A program made the translations under genes and the position numbers. A stretch of 64,000 nucleotides of DNA from Arhodomonas aquaeolei DSM 8974 (GTDB taxonomy: Bacteria; Pseudomonadota; Gammaproteobacteria; Nitrococcales; Nitrococcaceae). The DNA is taken from assembly GCF_000374645.1 (NCBI RefSeq), contig NZ_KB894813.1, positions 54,833 to 118,832 on the forward strand. The letters are read 5' to 3'. Under the pieces are notes generated by a model. The model did no database searches. It was not told the origin of the DNA and saw only the letters and a program-made list of their open reading frames with translations. Below, piece by piece: positions 8,244 to 17,320 of the stretch (position 1 is its first letter; each line of letters starts with the position of its first letter).

Positions 8244-9541
8244 ACGCGGTAGCCCAGTGCCTCGGGCAGCCACAGCGCGACGCCCGGGAAGACGATCACC
8301 AGCGCCAGTGCGACCACCATCGCCGCCACCATCCAGGCCGCCCAGCCCAGGGTGCGTTCCATGGGCACCTCCGCGACCTTGGTGGTCACCATCAGGTTCA
8401 CCGCCACCGGTGGCGTGAACTGCCCCACCGCGATGGTCATCGCCATGAGGATGCCGAACCAGGTGGCGTTCCAGTCGAAGGCACGCATGACCGGCATGAG
8501 CATGGGGATGAGGATGAGATAGATGGATACCCCGTCGAGCACCATTCCCGCGACGAGGAGCAGCAGCATCACCATTGCGAGCACGATCCAGCCCGTGTCC
8601 GACACGGATAGCATCGCGTGCGCGACGTCGTCGAAGGCCCCGAGCGTGCTGCCCGCCCAGGCGAAAATCCCGGCCAGCGAGATGATCAGCAGGATCACCG
8701 CCGAGAGCACGGCGGAGTCCACCAGCGCCCGGTAGAGGGTCCGCAGGTCCAGGTTGCGGTAGACCACCATGCCGATGAACACGCCGTAGGCCACCGCCAC
8801 CACCGCGGCCTCCGTCGGCGTGAACAGCCCGCTGCGCAGGCCGCCGAGGATGATCACCGGGGCGAACAGCGCCGGCAGCGCACCGACGAAGCTCTCCCGC
8901 AGCGGCGGCCGCTCCTCGGCGTCGCGCCGCTCGAAGCCGTTACGCCGCGCCAGCCAGATCGCCGGGACCACCACCGCCAACCCCGCCAGCAGGCCCGGGA
9001 AAACGCCCGCGGCGAACAGCGCCCGCAGGTCCACACCGGGGACCAGGATCGAATACAGGATCAGCGCCACGGACGGCGGGATGAGGATCGCCGTGGACGC
9101 CGAGGCGGCGATCACGGTGGCGCTGAAGGCCCGCGGATAGCCGGCCCGGGTCATGCTCGGCACCATTACCATCGCCACCGCGGCGGCGTCCGCCGGCCCG
9201 GAGCCCGACATCCCGCCCATGATCAGGCACACCAGGGTCGCCACCACCGCCAGCCCGCCAGGACGCGGACCGATCAGCGCGCGGGCGAAGCGCACCAGGT
9301 TGGCGGCGACACCGGCGCGCTCGAAGATGGTGCCGGTGAGCACGAACAGCGGGATCGCCACCAGCGGGTACTTGGCGATGGCGTTATAGGTGTTCGTCCC
9401 AAGGGTGCCGAGCATCTGCGCGGGCAGTCCCATAACGATCCCCACCGCACCGGCGAGCGCCAGCGCGATGGCGATGGGCGAGCCGATCACGATCAGCGCC
9501 GCCAGCACGAGGAAGAGCATGACGTCCGGCGTCGGCAGCAT
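8240..9541 (-). CDS. dctM: TRAP transporter large permease, DctM
   Basis: A 433-residue membrane protein of the usual DctM length. Hydrophobic helices begin at MLFLVLAALIVIGSPIAIAL; family blocks include IPLFVLTGTIFERAGVA, GGMSGSGPADAAAVAMVMVPSM, ATVIAASASTAILIPPSVALILY and FTPPVAVNLMV. DctM forms the Na+-coupled transport channel that takes substrate from the periplasmic DctP. The start at 9541 overlaps the dctQ stop as TGATG; the frame is open 47 codons further upstream but that part lies inside dctQ and is not DctM-like. Confidence 0.94.
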   Translation of the reverse strand: MLPTPDVMLFLVLAALIVIGSPIAIALALAGAVGIVMGLPAQMLGTLGTNTYNAIAKYPLVAIPLFVLTGTIFERAGVAANLVRFARALIGPRPGGLAVVATLVCLIMGGMSGSGPADAAAVAMVMVPSMTRAGYPRAFSATVIAASASTAILIPPSVALILYSILVPGVDLRALFAAGVFPGLLAGLAVVVPAIWLARRNGFERRDAEERPPLRESFVGALPALFAPVIILGGLRSGLFTPTEAAVVAVAYGVFIGMVVYRNLDLRTLYRALVDSAVLSAVILLIISLAGIFAWAGSTLGAFDDVAHAMLSVSDTGWIVLAMVMLLLLVAGMVLDGVSIYLILIPMLMPVMRAFDWNATWFGILMAMTIAVGQFTPPVAVNLMVTTKVAEVPMERTLGWAAWMVAAMVVALALVIVFPGVALWLPEALGYRV

Positions 9542-10041
9542 CAGTCCGGCCTCCCGCCGCGGAGCTGGCGCAGGAAGCGCCCCACTACCCGCAGCAGCAC
9601 GACCAGCGCCCCCAGGGGCAGCCAGACGCTGTAGATCCAGTTGGGCACGCCGAGCCCCGGGGACGAGGACTGCCAGCGCCACTCGTCGTAGGCGAAGCCG
9701 GTGCCGTAGTAGATGATCAGCCCGAGCACCGTCAGGGTCGCGAGGAAGGTCGCCACCGTGGCCGCCCAGCGAAGCGGCCGGGGCAGGCGCTGCTGGAAGA
9801 ACCCGATGCGGATGTGCTCGTCGCGCGCGAAGGCCACCGCCGAGCCGAAGAAGGCCATGAACACCAGCAGGAACACCGAGACCTCCTCTGTGAAGGCGAA
9901 GGAGGCGTCCGTGGCATAGCGAACCACCACGTTGGCGAGGCTGATGAGGCAGATGATCGCCATGGCCGCCGCGGCCGCCGCCTCCTCGACGGCCAGCGGC
10001 ACGCGCGGACGATCACGACGGTCGTTGTCCGGCTCAGGCAT
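9541..10041 (-). CDS. dctQ: TRAP transporter small permease, DctQ
   Basis: About 166 residues with four transmembrane segments: AAAMAIICLISLANVVVRY, VFLLVFMAFFGSAVAFA, ATFLATLTVLGLIIYY and IYSVWLPLGALVVLL. The conserved DctQ pattern REEHIRIGFF-like (ARDEHIRIGFFQQRLP) is present. It is the membrane partner of DctM. The ATG at 10041 (MPEPDND) is chosen over a GTG at 10104, because neither has a strong Shine-Dalgarno site and the extra 21 residues look low-complexity. The gap to dctP is about 105 bp with this start. Confidence 0.9.
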   Translation of the reverse strand: MPEPDNDRRDRPRVPLAVEEAAAAAAMAIICLISLANVVVRYATDASFAFTEEVSVFLLVFMAFFGSAVAFARDEHIRIGFFQQRLPRPLRWAATVATFLATLTVLGLIIYYGTGFAYDEWRWQSSSPGLGVPNWIYSVWLPLGALVVLLRVVGRFLRQLRGGRPD

Positions 10042-10146
10042 TCCGGGTCCCCGAACGACGGACACCGGGGCACCCTCGGGCGGCCCGGCGTCCGGTTGGA
10101 TCACCCGGGGGCACCGGCCCCCGGCTTCGTGCGGCCCGCGGGCCGC

Positions 10147-11166
10147 TCACTCGGCGTCGCGGTTGGCGACGGCCTCCTTCGCGGTCTCCACGAGGTCCTC
10201 GCCGATCCGCGGCGCCCAGGTCTCGTAGACGCTGGCGGTGGCCTTGCGGAAGGCCTCGCGCTGGGCGTCGGTCAGCTCGGTGACCTCGATACCCTGCTCC
10301 CGCAGCGCGGCAAGACGCTCCTCCACGCTGGCCCGGGAACGCTCGATCTCCCACTGCCCGGCGTCGATGGCCGCCTCGCGGATGATCCGGCGGTCCTTCT
10401 GGGGCAGGCTCTCCCAGGTGCCACGGCTCGCGGCGAAGATCAACGGATCCGCCATGTAATGCCAGCGGGTGAGATACTCCTGGCCCACCTCCCACATCTT
10501 CGCGATCTGGATCACCGACAGCGGGTTCTCCTGACCGTCGACCGCGCCGGTGGCCAGCGCCGGCTTGGCGTCCGCCCAGCTCATCTGGGTCGGGTTCGCG
10601 CCCAGGGCCTCGAAGGTGTCCTGGAACAGCGGCGAGCCCACGACGCGGATCTTCATCCCCTCCAGGTCGTCCGGATGGGTCACGGGCCGCACGGAATTGG
10701 TGAGCTCGCGGAAACCGTTCTCGCCCCAGGCCAGCGGCACGACGCCCTGACGCTCGATGGCCTCGAAGATGCGCTCCCCCACCTCGCCCTGGGTCAGCGC
10801 GTCGATGGCGGCATAATCCGGCATCAGGAACGGCAGGGAGAAGACGTTGAGCTCGCTGACCTGGGGCGACCAGTTGATGGTGGAACCGACCGCGAAGTCG
10901 ATCAGCCCGCTGCGCAGGGCCGCGAACTCCTTGGTCTGGTTCCCCGAGACGAGCTGCGCCCCCGGATAGACCTTGAGATTGATACGCCCGTCACTGCGCT
11001 CCTCGACGAGCTTCACCCAGCGCTCGGCGGCCTCGCCCCAGGGGAACGGGGTGGGCAGGACGGTCGAAACGGTATACTCGGACTTGTAGTCCGCGGCACC
11101 CGCACTGCCCCCGGCGAGCAACAGGCCCGCCAGACAGGCGACGATGATCGGCGCTTTCAAACGCAT
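10147..11166 (-). CDS. dctP: TRAP transporter periplasmic solute-binding protein, DctP
   Basis: A 339-residue protein with a clear signal peptide (hydrophobic core IIVACLAGLLLAGG, cleavage expected after SAGA at residue 24). The mature part has DctP features: KVYPGAQL, FLMPDY, an Arg in MKIRVVGSP that usually contacts a carboxylate on the ligand, and TQMSWADAKPALATGAVDGQENP. The likely substrate is an organic acid; the genes alone do not reveal which. The start at 11166 is preceded by GGGGGAGA at ideal spacing. It is first in the operon dctP-dctQ-dctM-azlC-azlD and divergent from yciA. Confidence 0.93.
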   Translation of the reverse strand: MRLKAPIIVACLAGLLLAGGSAGAADYKSEYTVSTVLPTPFPWGEAAERWVKLVEERSDGRINLKVYPGAQLVSGNQTKEFAALRSGLIDFAVGSTINWSPQVSELNVFSLPFLMPDYAAIDALTQGEVGERIFEAIERQGVVPLAWGENGFRELTNSVRPVTHPDDLEGMKIRVVGSPLFQDTFEALGANPTQMSWADAKPALATGAVDGQENPLSVIQIAKMWEVGQEYLTRWHYMADPLIFAASRGTWESLPQKDRRIIREAAIDAGQWEIERSRASVEERLAALREQGIEVTELTDAQREAFRKATASVYETWAPRIGEDLVETAKEAVANRDAE

Positions 11167-11314
11167 GCTCTCCCCCCATGAAATGCAATAGTGGATACGG
11201 GCGGCACCCCGGATTGTCCCCCGGCATTGCCGACCGCGCCCGTGCCAATATGTCCACCACGTCGTGAAAATGCAATCCACGGCCGCAACGGCCAACCGCA
11301 ATCAAGGAGACGAG

Positions 11315-11740
11315 ATGCCCGATACCCGACGACCCGGCCCGCCTGCACGCGAGCCGCAGATCCGCACCATCGCCATGCCCGCCGACACCAACCCCTCCGG
11401 GGACATATTCGGCGGCTGGCTGATGTCGCAGATGGACCTGGCTGCCTCCAGCGTGGCGACCCGCGCCGCGCGCGGCCGTGTCGCCACCGCGGCGGTGGAT
11501 GCCATGAGCCTGATCGCCCCCGTGCACGTGGGTGACGAGGTCAGCCTCTACGCGGAGCTGCTGCGCACCGGGCGCACCTCGCTGACCATCGCCGTGGAGG
11601 CGTGGCGACGGGACCGTTTCTCCGAATCGGCGACGCAGGTGACCGAGGCCACCTTCACCTTCGTTGCCATCGACGAGGATCGCCGCCCCCGGCCGCTGCC
11701 GCAGCCGGTGGGCGACGGCCTGCCGCCGGCACCGGAGTGA
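11315..11740 (+). CDS. yciA: acyl-CoA thioesterase, YciA family
   Basis: A 141-residue hotdog-fold protein with the signature NPSGDIFGGWLMSQMDLAA, containing the catalytic Asp, and an AVDAMSLIAPVHVGDEVSLYAE block. YciA-type enzymes hydrolyse short to long acyl-CoAs in the cytoplasm. The start at 11315 has AAGGAGA five bases upstream; an in-frame ATG 17 codons earlier lacks one. The last codons and stop lie within a strong hairpin shared with convergent glcB. Its divergent neighbour is dctP. Confidence 0.92.
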   Translation: MPDTRRPGPPAREPQIRTIAMPADTNPSGDIFGGWLMSQMDLAASSVATRAARGRVATAAVDAMSLIAPVHVGDEVSLYAELLRTGRTSLTIAVEAWRRDRFSESATQVTEATFTFVAIDEDRRPRPLPQPVGDGLPPAPE

Positions 11741-11760
11741 TCCGGACCGGCGGCAGGCCG
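11716..11760. terminator. strong bidirectional hairpin overlapping the yciA 3' end
   Basis: A 14-bp perfect stem (CGGCCTGCCGCCGG with its complement at 11747-11760), continued inward by CCGGA-N4-TCCGG after a small bulge. The yciA stop codon is at the loop, and the glcB stop follows five bases after the stem. There is no T-tract. Confidence 0.6.
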
Positions 11761-11764
11761 GGGC

Positions 11765-13933
11765 TCAGCCGCGGGCCTTGCGCTCGCGGCGGCGGGCGTG
11801 GAGTACCGGCTCGGTGTAGCCGTTGGGCTGCTCGCGACCCTTGAACACCAGGTCGCAGGCGGCCTTGAACGCCACCCCGTCATAGCCCGGCGCCATGGGC
11901 TCGTAGTTGGGATCGCCCGCGTTCTGGCGGTCCACCACCTCGGCCATGCGCTTCATGGTGGCCATCACCTGCTCCTCGGTGACGACGCCGTGGTAGAGCC
12001 AGTTCGCCATGTGCTGGCTGGAGATGCGCAGGGTCGCCCGGTCCTCCATGAGGGCAACGTCATGGATGTTCGGGACCTTCGAGCAGCCGATGCCCTGATC
12101 GATCCAGCGGACCACGTAACCGAGCACGCCCTGGGCGTTGTTGTCGAGCTCCTGCTGGATCTCCTCCGCGCTCCAGTCCGCGTTCTCCGCCACCGGGATG
12201 GTGAGCAGGTCGTCCAGCCCGGCCCGGCGCTGGCCGGCGAGCTCGCCCTGGCGGGCCATCACGTCCACCTGGTGGTAATGGATGGCGTGCAGGGTCGCGG
12301 CCGTGGGCGACGGCACCCAGGCACAGTTGGCGCCGGCGCGGGGATGGCCGATCTTCGCCTCCATCATGTCCGCCATCAGGTCCGGCATCGCCCACATGCC
12401 CTTGCCGATCTGGGCGTGGCCGCGCAGGCCGCAGGCGAGACCCACGTCCACGTTCCAGTCCTCATAGGCATTGAGCCAGCGCGAGGACTTCATCTCGCCC
12501 TTGCGGATCATCGGACCGGCTTCCATGTCCGTGTGGATCTCGTCGCCGGTGCGGTCGAGGAAACCGGTGTTGATGAAGATGAGGCGCTCGCGGGCCTCGC
12601 GGATGCAGGCCTTGAGGTTGAGCGTGGTGCGCCGCTCCTCGTCCATGACGCCGATCTTGAGGGTGTTGCGCGCCAGCCCCAGCGCATCCTCGACGCGGTT
12701 GAACAGCTCGCAGGCGAAGGCGACCTCTTCCGGGCCGTGCATCTTGGGCTTGACGATGTAGACGCTGCCGGCGCGGGAGTTGCGCACCGAGCCGTTGCCC
12801 TTGAGGTCGTGCACCGCGATCAGGGCGGTGAACAGGGCATCCAGCATGCCCTCGGGGATCTCCTCGCCACTGGCGTCGAGCACCGCGGGCGTGGTCATGA
12901 GGTGGCCGACGTTGCGCACCAGCATCAGGCTGCGCCCCTGCAGGGTTAGCTCGCCGCCGTCCGGCCGCTGGTAGCGGCGGTCCGGGTTGAGCCGGCGCGT
13001 GACCTGGCGGCCGCCCTTGTCGAAGACGTGCTCGAGCGTGCCCTTCATCAGGCCCAGCCAGTTACGGTAGACGTTGGTCTTGTCCTCGCCGTCCACCGCG
13101 GCGACGGAGTCCTCGCAGTCCTGGATGGTGCTGACCGCCGCCTCCATGAGCACGTCCTTGACGCCGGCGGGATGGTCGCGGCCGACGGGGTGCTCGGGGT
13201 CGATCTGGATCTCGGCGTGCAGGCCGTTGTTGGCCAGCAGGACGCCGGCCAGGGGCTGGCCGCCGGTATAGCCGGCGAACTGGGCCGGATCCCGCAGGCC
13301 CGTCTCGCTGCCATCGCCGAGGGTGACGACGAGCTCGGCGCCGTCCGGGCTCAGGCCGAAGCCGGCGACGTCTGCGTGGCTGCCACGCGCGAGCGGCGCG
13401 ATCTCGTCGAGATAGGCCGAAGCGTGGCTCATCACCTTCCTGCCACGCACCGGGTTGTAGCTGCTCCCCTTCTCGGCGCCATCGTCCTCGGGGATGATAT
13501 CGCTGCCGTAGAGCGCGTCGTAGAGGCTGCCCCAGCGGGCGTTCGCGGCGTTGAGGGCGTAGCGCGGGTTGCTCACCGGGACCACGAGCTGCGGGCCGGC
13601 GACCTCGGCGATCTCCGGGTCGACGTTTTCCGTGCTGACCTGGAAGTCCCCGCCCTCGGGCAGGAGGTAGCCGATCTCCTCGAGGAAGGCCCGGTACGCC
13701 GCGGCGTCGAAGGCGCCGTTGTGCTCCCGGTGCCAGGCGTCGATCCGCGCCTGGATCTCGTCGCGGCGGGCAAGCAGCTCCCGGTTGCGCGGCCCCAGGT
13801 CGGCGACGATGTCCGCCAGGGCCCGCCAGACCGACGCGGCGTCGACCCCGGTGCCCGGCACGATCTCGTTTTCCAGCAGCTCGTGGAGGGGGCGGGCGAC
13901 CTTCAGGCCCGCCGCTTCGATACGTTCGCTCAT
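11765..13933 (-). CDS. glcB: malate synthase G
   Basis: A 722-residue protein, the normal length of isoform G. It contains [12 protein letters not shown], the substrate-binding signature [20 protein letters not shown], and the block [24 protein letters not shown] near the C-terminal catalytic region. It condenses glyoxylate and acetyl-CoA to malate in the cytoplasm, completing the glyoxylate shunt or glycolate use. The ATG at 13933 has GGGAGAGA upstream. It lies next to divergent sthA, a few genes from the fad operon, which suits growth on fatty acids or acetate. No isocitrate lyase is in the window. Confidence 0.97.
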   Translation of the reverse strand: MSERIEAAGLKVARPLHELLENEIVPGTGVDAASVWRALADIVADLGPRNRELLARRDEIQARIDAWHREHNGAFDAAAYRAFLEEIGYLLPEGGDFQVSTENVDPEIAEVAGPQLVVPVSNPRYALNAANARWGSLYDALYGSDIIPEDDGAEKGSSYNPVRGRKVMSHASAYLDEIAPLARGSHADVAGFGLSPDGAELVVTLGDGSETGLRDPAQFAGYTGGQPLAGVLLANNGLHAEIQIDPEHPVGRDHPAGVKDVLMEAAVSTIQDCEDSVAAVDGEDKTNVYRNWLGLMKGTLEHVFDKGGRQVTRRLNPDRRYQRPDGGELTLQGRSLMLVRNVGHLMTTPAVLDASGEEIPEGMLDALFTALIAVHDLKGNGSVRNSRAGSVYIVKPKMHGPEEVAFACELFNRVEDALGLARNTLKIGVMDEERRTTLNLKACIREARERLIFINTGFLDRTGDEIHTDMEAGPMIRKGEMKSSRWLNAYEDWNVDVGLACGLRGHAQIGKGMWAMPDLMADMMEAKIGHPRAGANCAWVPSPTAATLHAIHYHQVDVMARQGELAGQRRAGLDDLLTIPVAENADWSAEEIQQELDNNAQGVLGYVVRWIDQGIGCSKVPNIHDVALMEDRATLRISSQHMANWLYHGVVTEEQVMATMKRMAEVVDRQNAGDPNYEPMAPGYDGVAFKAACDLVFKGREQPNGYTEPVLHARRRERKARG

Positions 13934-14045
13934 CGACTGTCTCTCCCGTGATAGTCAGGGCGTTGTGACGGGGGACGGCACAAGCCCACGACCGACCCCG
14001 TCGCTGCCCTCAGTCTACCGCCGCTGACGGGCACCGGCAATTTTA

Positions 14046-14060
14046 TGGAAAGCGTTTCCA
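14046..14060. promoter_or_regulatory. 15-bp palindrome TGGAAAGCGTTTCCA, candidate operator
   Basis: A perfect TGGAAA-N3-TTTCCA palindrome about 113 bp upstream of glcB and 157 bp upstream of sthA, in their divergent promoter region. The shape resembles LacI/GalR-family operators, but no such regulator is encoded nearby. Confidence 0.35.
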
Positions 14061-14108
14061 CGATAGCTCCGACGCGCGGTCGGCGGAGCGGCGGCCGCGG
14101 CCGGCCGT

Positions 14109-14138
14109 TTCGACCCGGACGGCCCGCCCGGCTATAAT
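14109..14138 (+). promoter_or_regulatory. candidate sthA promoter
   Basis: A perfect TATAAT at 14133-14138 with a weak -35 (TTCGAC at 14109-14114, spacing 18). Transcription would start near 14145, giving a leader of about 72 nt. Confidence 0.45.
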
Positions 14139-14216
14139 GCCCGCTTCGGCCCGGCCGCCGAGCCATGGACGGCCCGGGCCCGATGCGCCATGCACTCGAT
14201 CAGCGGGACGGTCCAT

Positions 14217-15614
14217 ATGAGCGGCAAGCACTTCCATACCATCGTCATCGGCAGCGGCCCCGGCGGCGAGGGCGCGGCGATGAAACTCGCCAAGGCGGAC
14301 AAGCGCGTGGCGGTGGTCGAGCGCCACAGCGAGGTCGGCGGCGGCTGCACCCACTGGGGCACCATCCCCTCCAAGGCGCTGCGCCACAACGTCCGCCGGA
14401 TGATGGAGTTCAACAACAGCCCGCTCTTCCGCGAGGTCAGCGAGCCGCGACACTTCTCCTTCCCCACGGTGATGCGCACCGCCGAGCGGGTCATCGACCA
14501 GCAGGTGGGGCTGCGCACGAGCTTCTACAGCCGTAACGAGGTGCCGGTGTTCCGCGGCACGGCGCGTTTCGCCGACGAGCACACCCTGGAGGTCGAGGGC
14601 GCCAACAACCGGATCACACGCCTCACCGCCGATCACTTCATCCTCGCCACCGGCTCGCGCCCGTACAATCCGGCGGACGTGGACTTCACCCACCCGCGGG
14701 TATTCGACAGCGATCAGATCCTCTCCCTGGACCATACGCCGCATACCATCACCATCTACGGTGCCGGCGTGGTGGGCAGCGAGTACGCCTCGATCTTCCG
14801 CGGTCTCGGCGTGAAGGTGGATCTCATCAACACCCGCGAGCGCATGCTCGCCTTCCTCGACGACGAGATCTCCGACGCCCTCTCCTACCACCTCCGCGAG
14901 CTCGGCGTGCTCATCCGTCACCGCGAGGAGTATGCCCGGGTCGTCCCGGGGGACGATCACGTCATCCTGGAGACCCAGTCGGGCAAGCGCATCAAGAGCG
15001 ACATCCTGCTCTGGGCGAACGGGCGCACGGGTAACACCGATCGCATGGGCCTGGAGGCCCTCGGGGTCCAGCCCAACGGCCGTGGCCAGGTGGAGGTCAA
15101 CGAGGATTTCCAGACCGAGCAGCCGCATATCTATGCCGTCGGCGACGTGATCGGCTACCCGAGCCTCGCCAGCGCCGCCTACGACCAGGGCCGCTACGTC
15201 GCCCATCACATCATCTTCGGCGAGTGCGATTACCGCCTCGCCCAGGACACCCCCACCGGGATCTACACCATCCCGGAGATCAGCTCCGTGGGCCGCAGCG
15301 AGCGCGAGCTCACCGAGGCGAAGATCCCCTACGAGGTCGGTCACGCCTTCTTCAAGGACCTCGCCCGGGCGCAGATCTCCGGACAGACGGTCGGCATGCT
15401 CAAGATCCTCTTCCACGTGGAGACACTGGAGATCCTCGGCATCCACTGCTTCGGCGACCAGGCCTCCGAGATCGTGCACATCGGCCAGGCGATCATGGCC
15501 CAGCCCGGCGAGGCGAACACGCTGATGTATTTCATCAACACCACGTTCAACTACCCGACGATGGCCGAGGCGTACCGCGTGGCGGCGCTCAACGGCATCA
15601 ACCGGGTGCCCTGA
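14217..15614 (+). CDS. sthA: soluble pyridine nucleotide transhydrogenase (Si-specific)
   Basis: A 465-residue FAD flavoprotein matching E. coli SthA (466) along its length. It has the FAD-binding motif [13 protein letters not shown], the SthA-specific [17 protein letters not shown], in which the second redox Cys of related disulfide reductases is replaced by Thr, an NAD(P) site [12 protein letters not shown], and the FAD motif [14 protein letters not shown]. It equilibrates NADPH and NADH in the cytoplasm, usually reoxidising excess NADPH. The ATG at 14217 gives the E. coli length and has GGGACGG upstream; the ATG at 14190 has no such site. Confidence 0.97.
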   Translation: MSGKHFHTIVIGSGPGGEGAAMKLAKADKRVAVVERHSEVGGGCTHWGTIPSKALRHNVRRMMEFNNSPLFREVSEPRHFSFPTVMRTAERVIDQQVGLRTSFYSRNEVPVFRGTARFADEHTLEVEGANNRITRLTADHFILATGSRPYNPADVDFTHPRVFDSDQILSLDHTPHTITIYGAGVVGSEYASIFRGLGVKVDLINTRERMLAFLDDEISDALSYHLRELGVLIRHREEYARVVPGDDHVILETQSGKRIKSDILLWANGRTGNTDRMGLEALGVQPNGRGQVEVNEDFQTEQPHIYAVGDVIGYPSLASAAYDQGRYVAHHIIFGECDYRLAQDTPTGIYTIPEISSVGRSERELTEAKIPYEVGHAFFKDLARAQISGQTVGMLKILFHVETLEILGIHCFGDQASEIVHIGQAIMAQPGEANTLMYFINTTFNYPTMAEAYRVAALNGINRVP

Positions 15615-15618
15615 AACC

Positions 15619-16281
15619 GTGGCGGCGACTAACGGCAGCGCTACCGGCGGCGAGGATCACCGCATCCCGGTGGTCTTCTATTTCGACTACATCTGCCCGT
15701 TCTGCTACGTGGGCGCCCATCGCCTGCAGCGGATCACGCAGCGCTACCCGGTGGCGGTGGAGTACCGCTTCGTCGAGATCCACCCGGACAGCCCCGCCGG
15801 CGGGCGGCCGGTCTCCGAGCTCGGCTATCCACCGGAACAGTGGCGGCGGATGAACGAGGCGCTCACGGCAATGCTCGAGGCGGACGGCCTGCCCATGGCC
15901 GAGCGTACCTTCACCACCAACTCCCGCCAGGCCCTGCTGCTGGCACGCACAGTGCTTCAACGCCGGCCCGGGCGTTTTCTGGCACTGCACAACGCCCTCT
16001 TCCACGCCTACTTCGTCGACGGCCGCAACATCGGCGAGACGGCCGTGCTCGAATCGATAGCGGCGGATCATGACGTCGGCGACTGCCTGATGCCGGTGGA
16101 CGACCGCCAGGCCCTTGCGGGCCTGCTGGAGGACGTGGAGGCGGCCCGCAGCACCGGACTCACCGGCGTGCCCACCCTGATCGTCGGCGACCGGGCCTTC
16201 CCCGGCGCCGTGTCCATGGACACACTGGCCGCGGCCATGGAAGAACACACCCGCGGCGGGGCCCCGGGGGAGACCCACTGA
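15619..16281 (+). CDS. cytoplasmic DsbA-family oxidoreductase (FrnE-like)
   Basis: A 220-residue protein starting with GTG four bases after the sthA stop. The thioredoxin-fold active site is FDYICPFCYVGAHRL (Cys26, Cys29), the C-terminal half is helical, and the cis-Pro loop reads TGVPTLIVGD. There is no signal peptide, so unlike DsbA it should act in the cytoplasm, as FrnE-type or 2-hydroxychromene-2-carboxylate-isomerase-like proteins do. Its stop overlaps the next start as TGATG, suggesting an sthA-dsbA-like-thioesterase operon. The substrate is unknown. Confidence 0.85.
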   Translation: MAATNGSATGGEDHRIPVVFYFDYICPFCYVGAHRLQRITQRYPVAVEYRFVEIHPDSPAGGRPVSELGYPPEQWRRMNEALTAMLEADGLPMAERTFTTNSRQALLLARTVLQRRPGRFLALHNALFHAYFVDGRNIGETAVLESIAADHDVGDCLMPVDDRQALAGLLEDVEAARSTGLTGVPTLIVGDRAFPGAVSMDTLAAAMEEHTRGGAPGETH

Positions 16282-16715
16282 TGGCCCGCCTCAAGCTGCC
16301 GCTGCCGGAACGCTTCGCCTTCTGCCACGAGCTGGACGTACGTGTCACGGACCTGAACTTCGGCGGCCACATGGGCAACGAAATGGTCCTGGTCTACGCC
16401 CAGGAGGCCCGCGCGGCGCTGCTGCGCCATCACGGCTACTCCGAGAGCGACATCGAAGGGCTGGGGATCATCGTCGCCGACGCCGTGGTCGTCTTCCGTG
16501 CCGAGGCCTTCGCCAACGACCCGCTGCGCATCCACGTCGCGCTGGATGACTTCAACCGCTACGGCTGCGATATCCTCTACCGCCTGGAGCACGCCGGGGA
16601 CGGCCATGAGATCGCGCGGGCGAAGACGGGGATCGTGTTCTTCGACTACAGCGAGCGGCGCATCGCCCGCGCGCCGCAGGCGTTCGTCGAGCGCTTCGCC
16701 CCCGCCGGGGAGTGA
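16281..16715 (+). CDS. hotdog-fold thioesterase, 4HBT type
   Basis: A 144-residue protein with the 4-hydroxybenzoyl-CoA thioesterase-like motif RVTDLNFGGHMGNEMVL (Asp24, Asn26, His30). Members hydrolyse aromatic or aliphatic acyl-CoA or acyl-ACP thioesters. The start overlaps the preceding stop as TGATG. It converges with the chalcone-isomerase-like gene at the end of the fad operon. The natural substrate cannot be assigned. Confidence 0.85.
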   Translation: MARLKLPLPERFAFCHELDVRVTDLNFGGHMGNEMVLVYAQEARAALLRHHGYSESDIEGLGIIVADAVVVFRAEAFANDPLRIHVALDDFNRYGCDILYRLEHAGDGHEIARAKTGIVFFDYSERRIARAPQAFVERFAPAGE

Positions 16716-16738
16716 GCCGGTCGGGCAGCGCGGCGGGA

Positions 16739-17320
16739 TCAGCCGCCGAGCATGCCCGATTTGACGTCCTCGTCCGCCGGGTGGGCACCGACGAAGATCG
16801 CCAGCCATGCCCGCGCGAGGGCACGGCCCGGTACGGTCCCGGTGACCTTGCCGTTGTACACCACCCGCGTGCCCTGCCCCGGCAGGTAATCGATGGCGAT
16901 CTCATCCCCGGCCTCGGCGTCGCCGAACAGCTCGTTGAACGCCTCGATCCGCTCCGCCAGGGCCTTGCGGCGGTCCTCTGAGAGGTTGTCCTCGAAACCG
17001 TCGTTCCAGGCCTCCACCAGCTTCTCCCGGGAGACGTGATCGTAGACCAGGTGCAACACCACCCGCCGGGGACCGTCCAGCGAGAGCACGTCGTCCGCCC
17101 TGCCGGTGGTCTCGGGCAGGTAGAGCCCGCCGACATAGATGTCGAAGAAGAACTTCTCGCGCAGGCCGAGGCCATTGAGGGAGAGGCTCTCCCCGTCCAC
17201 CTCCATGCGCTCCGGCATGTGCACGCCGGCGAGTTCCGCGGCCGTCGCCGGCCCCGCCAGCAGAACGCCCGCGAGCACCAGTGCCGCGGCACGGCACCCT
17301 CTGATCGTGGTAGTCAGCAT
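16739..17320 (-). CDS. exported chalcone-isomerase-like protein
   Basis: A 193-residue protein with an N-terminal signal peptide (ALVLAGVLLAGPATAAE, cleavage expected after the Ala-rich end). The mature part has the bacterial chalcone-isomerase-like pattern GLGLREKFFFDIYVGGLYLPE, VLHLVYDHVSREKLVEAWNDGF and IDYLPGQGTRVVYNG. In plants the same fold includes fatty-acid-binding proteins; bacterial members are of unknown role. The start at 17320 overlaps the fadA stop by seven bases, so it is coupled to the beta-oxidation operon, which suggests a lipid-binding role in the periplasm. Longer starts would only extend antisense to nothing family-like. Confidence 0.8.
   Translation of the reverse strand: MLTTTIRGCRAAALVLAGVLLAGPATAAELAGVHMPERMEVDGESLSLNGLGLREKFFFDIYVGGLYLPETTGRADDVLSLDGPRRVVLHLVYDHVSREKLVEAWNDGFEDNLSEDRRKALAERIEAFNELFGDAEAGDEIAIDYLPGQGTRVVYNGKVTGTVPGRALARAWLAIFVGAHPADEDVKSGMLGG

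Noticed and set aside
11179..11280. Repeated TGAAAWGCAAT-like words between dctP and yciA as operator pair
   Set aside because: The two copies differ in spacing of the A-run and flanks; too short to support.
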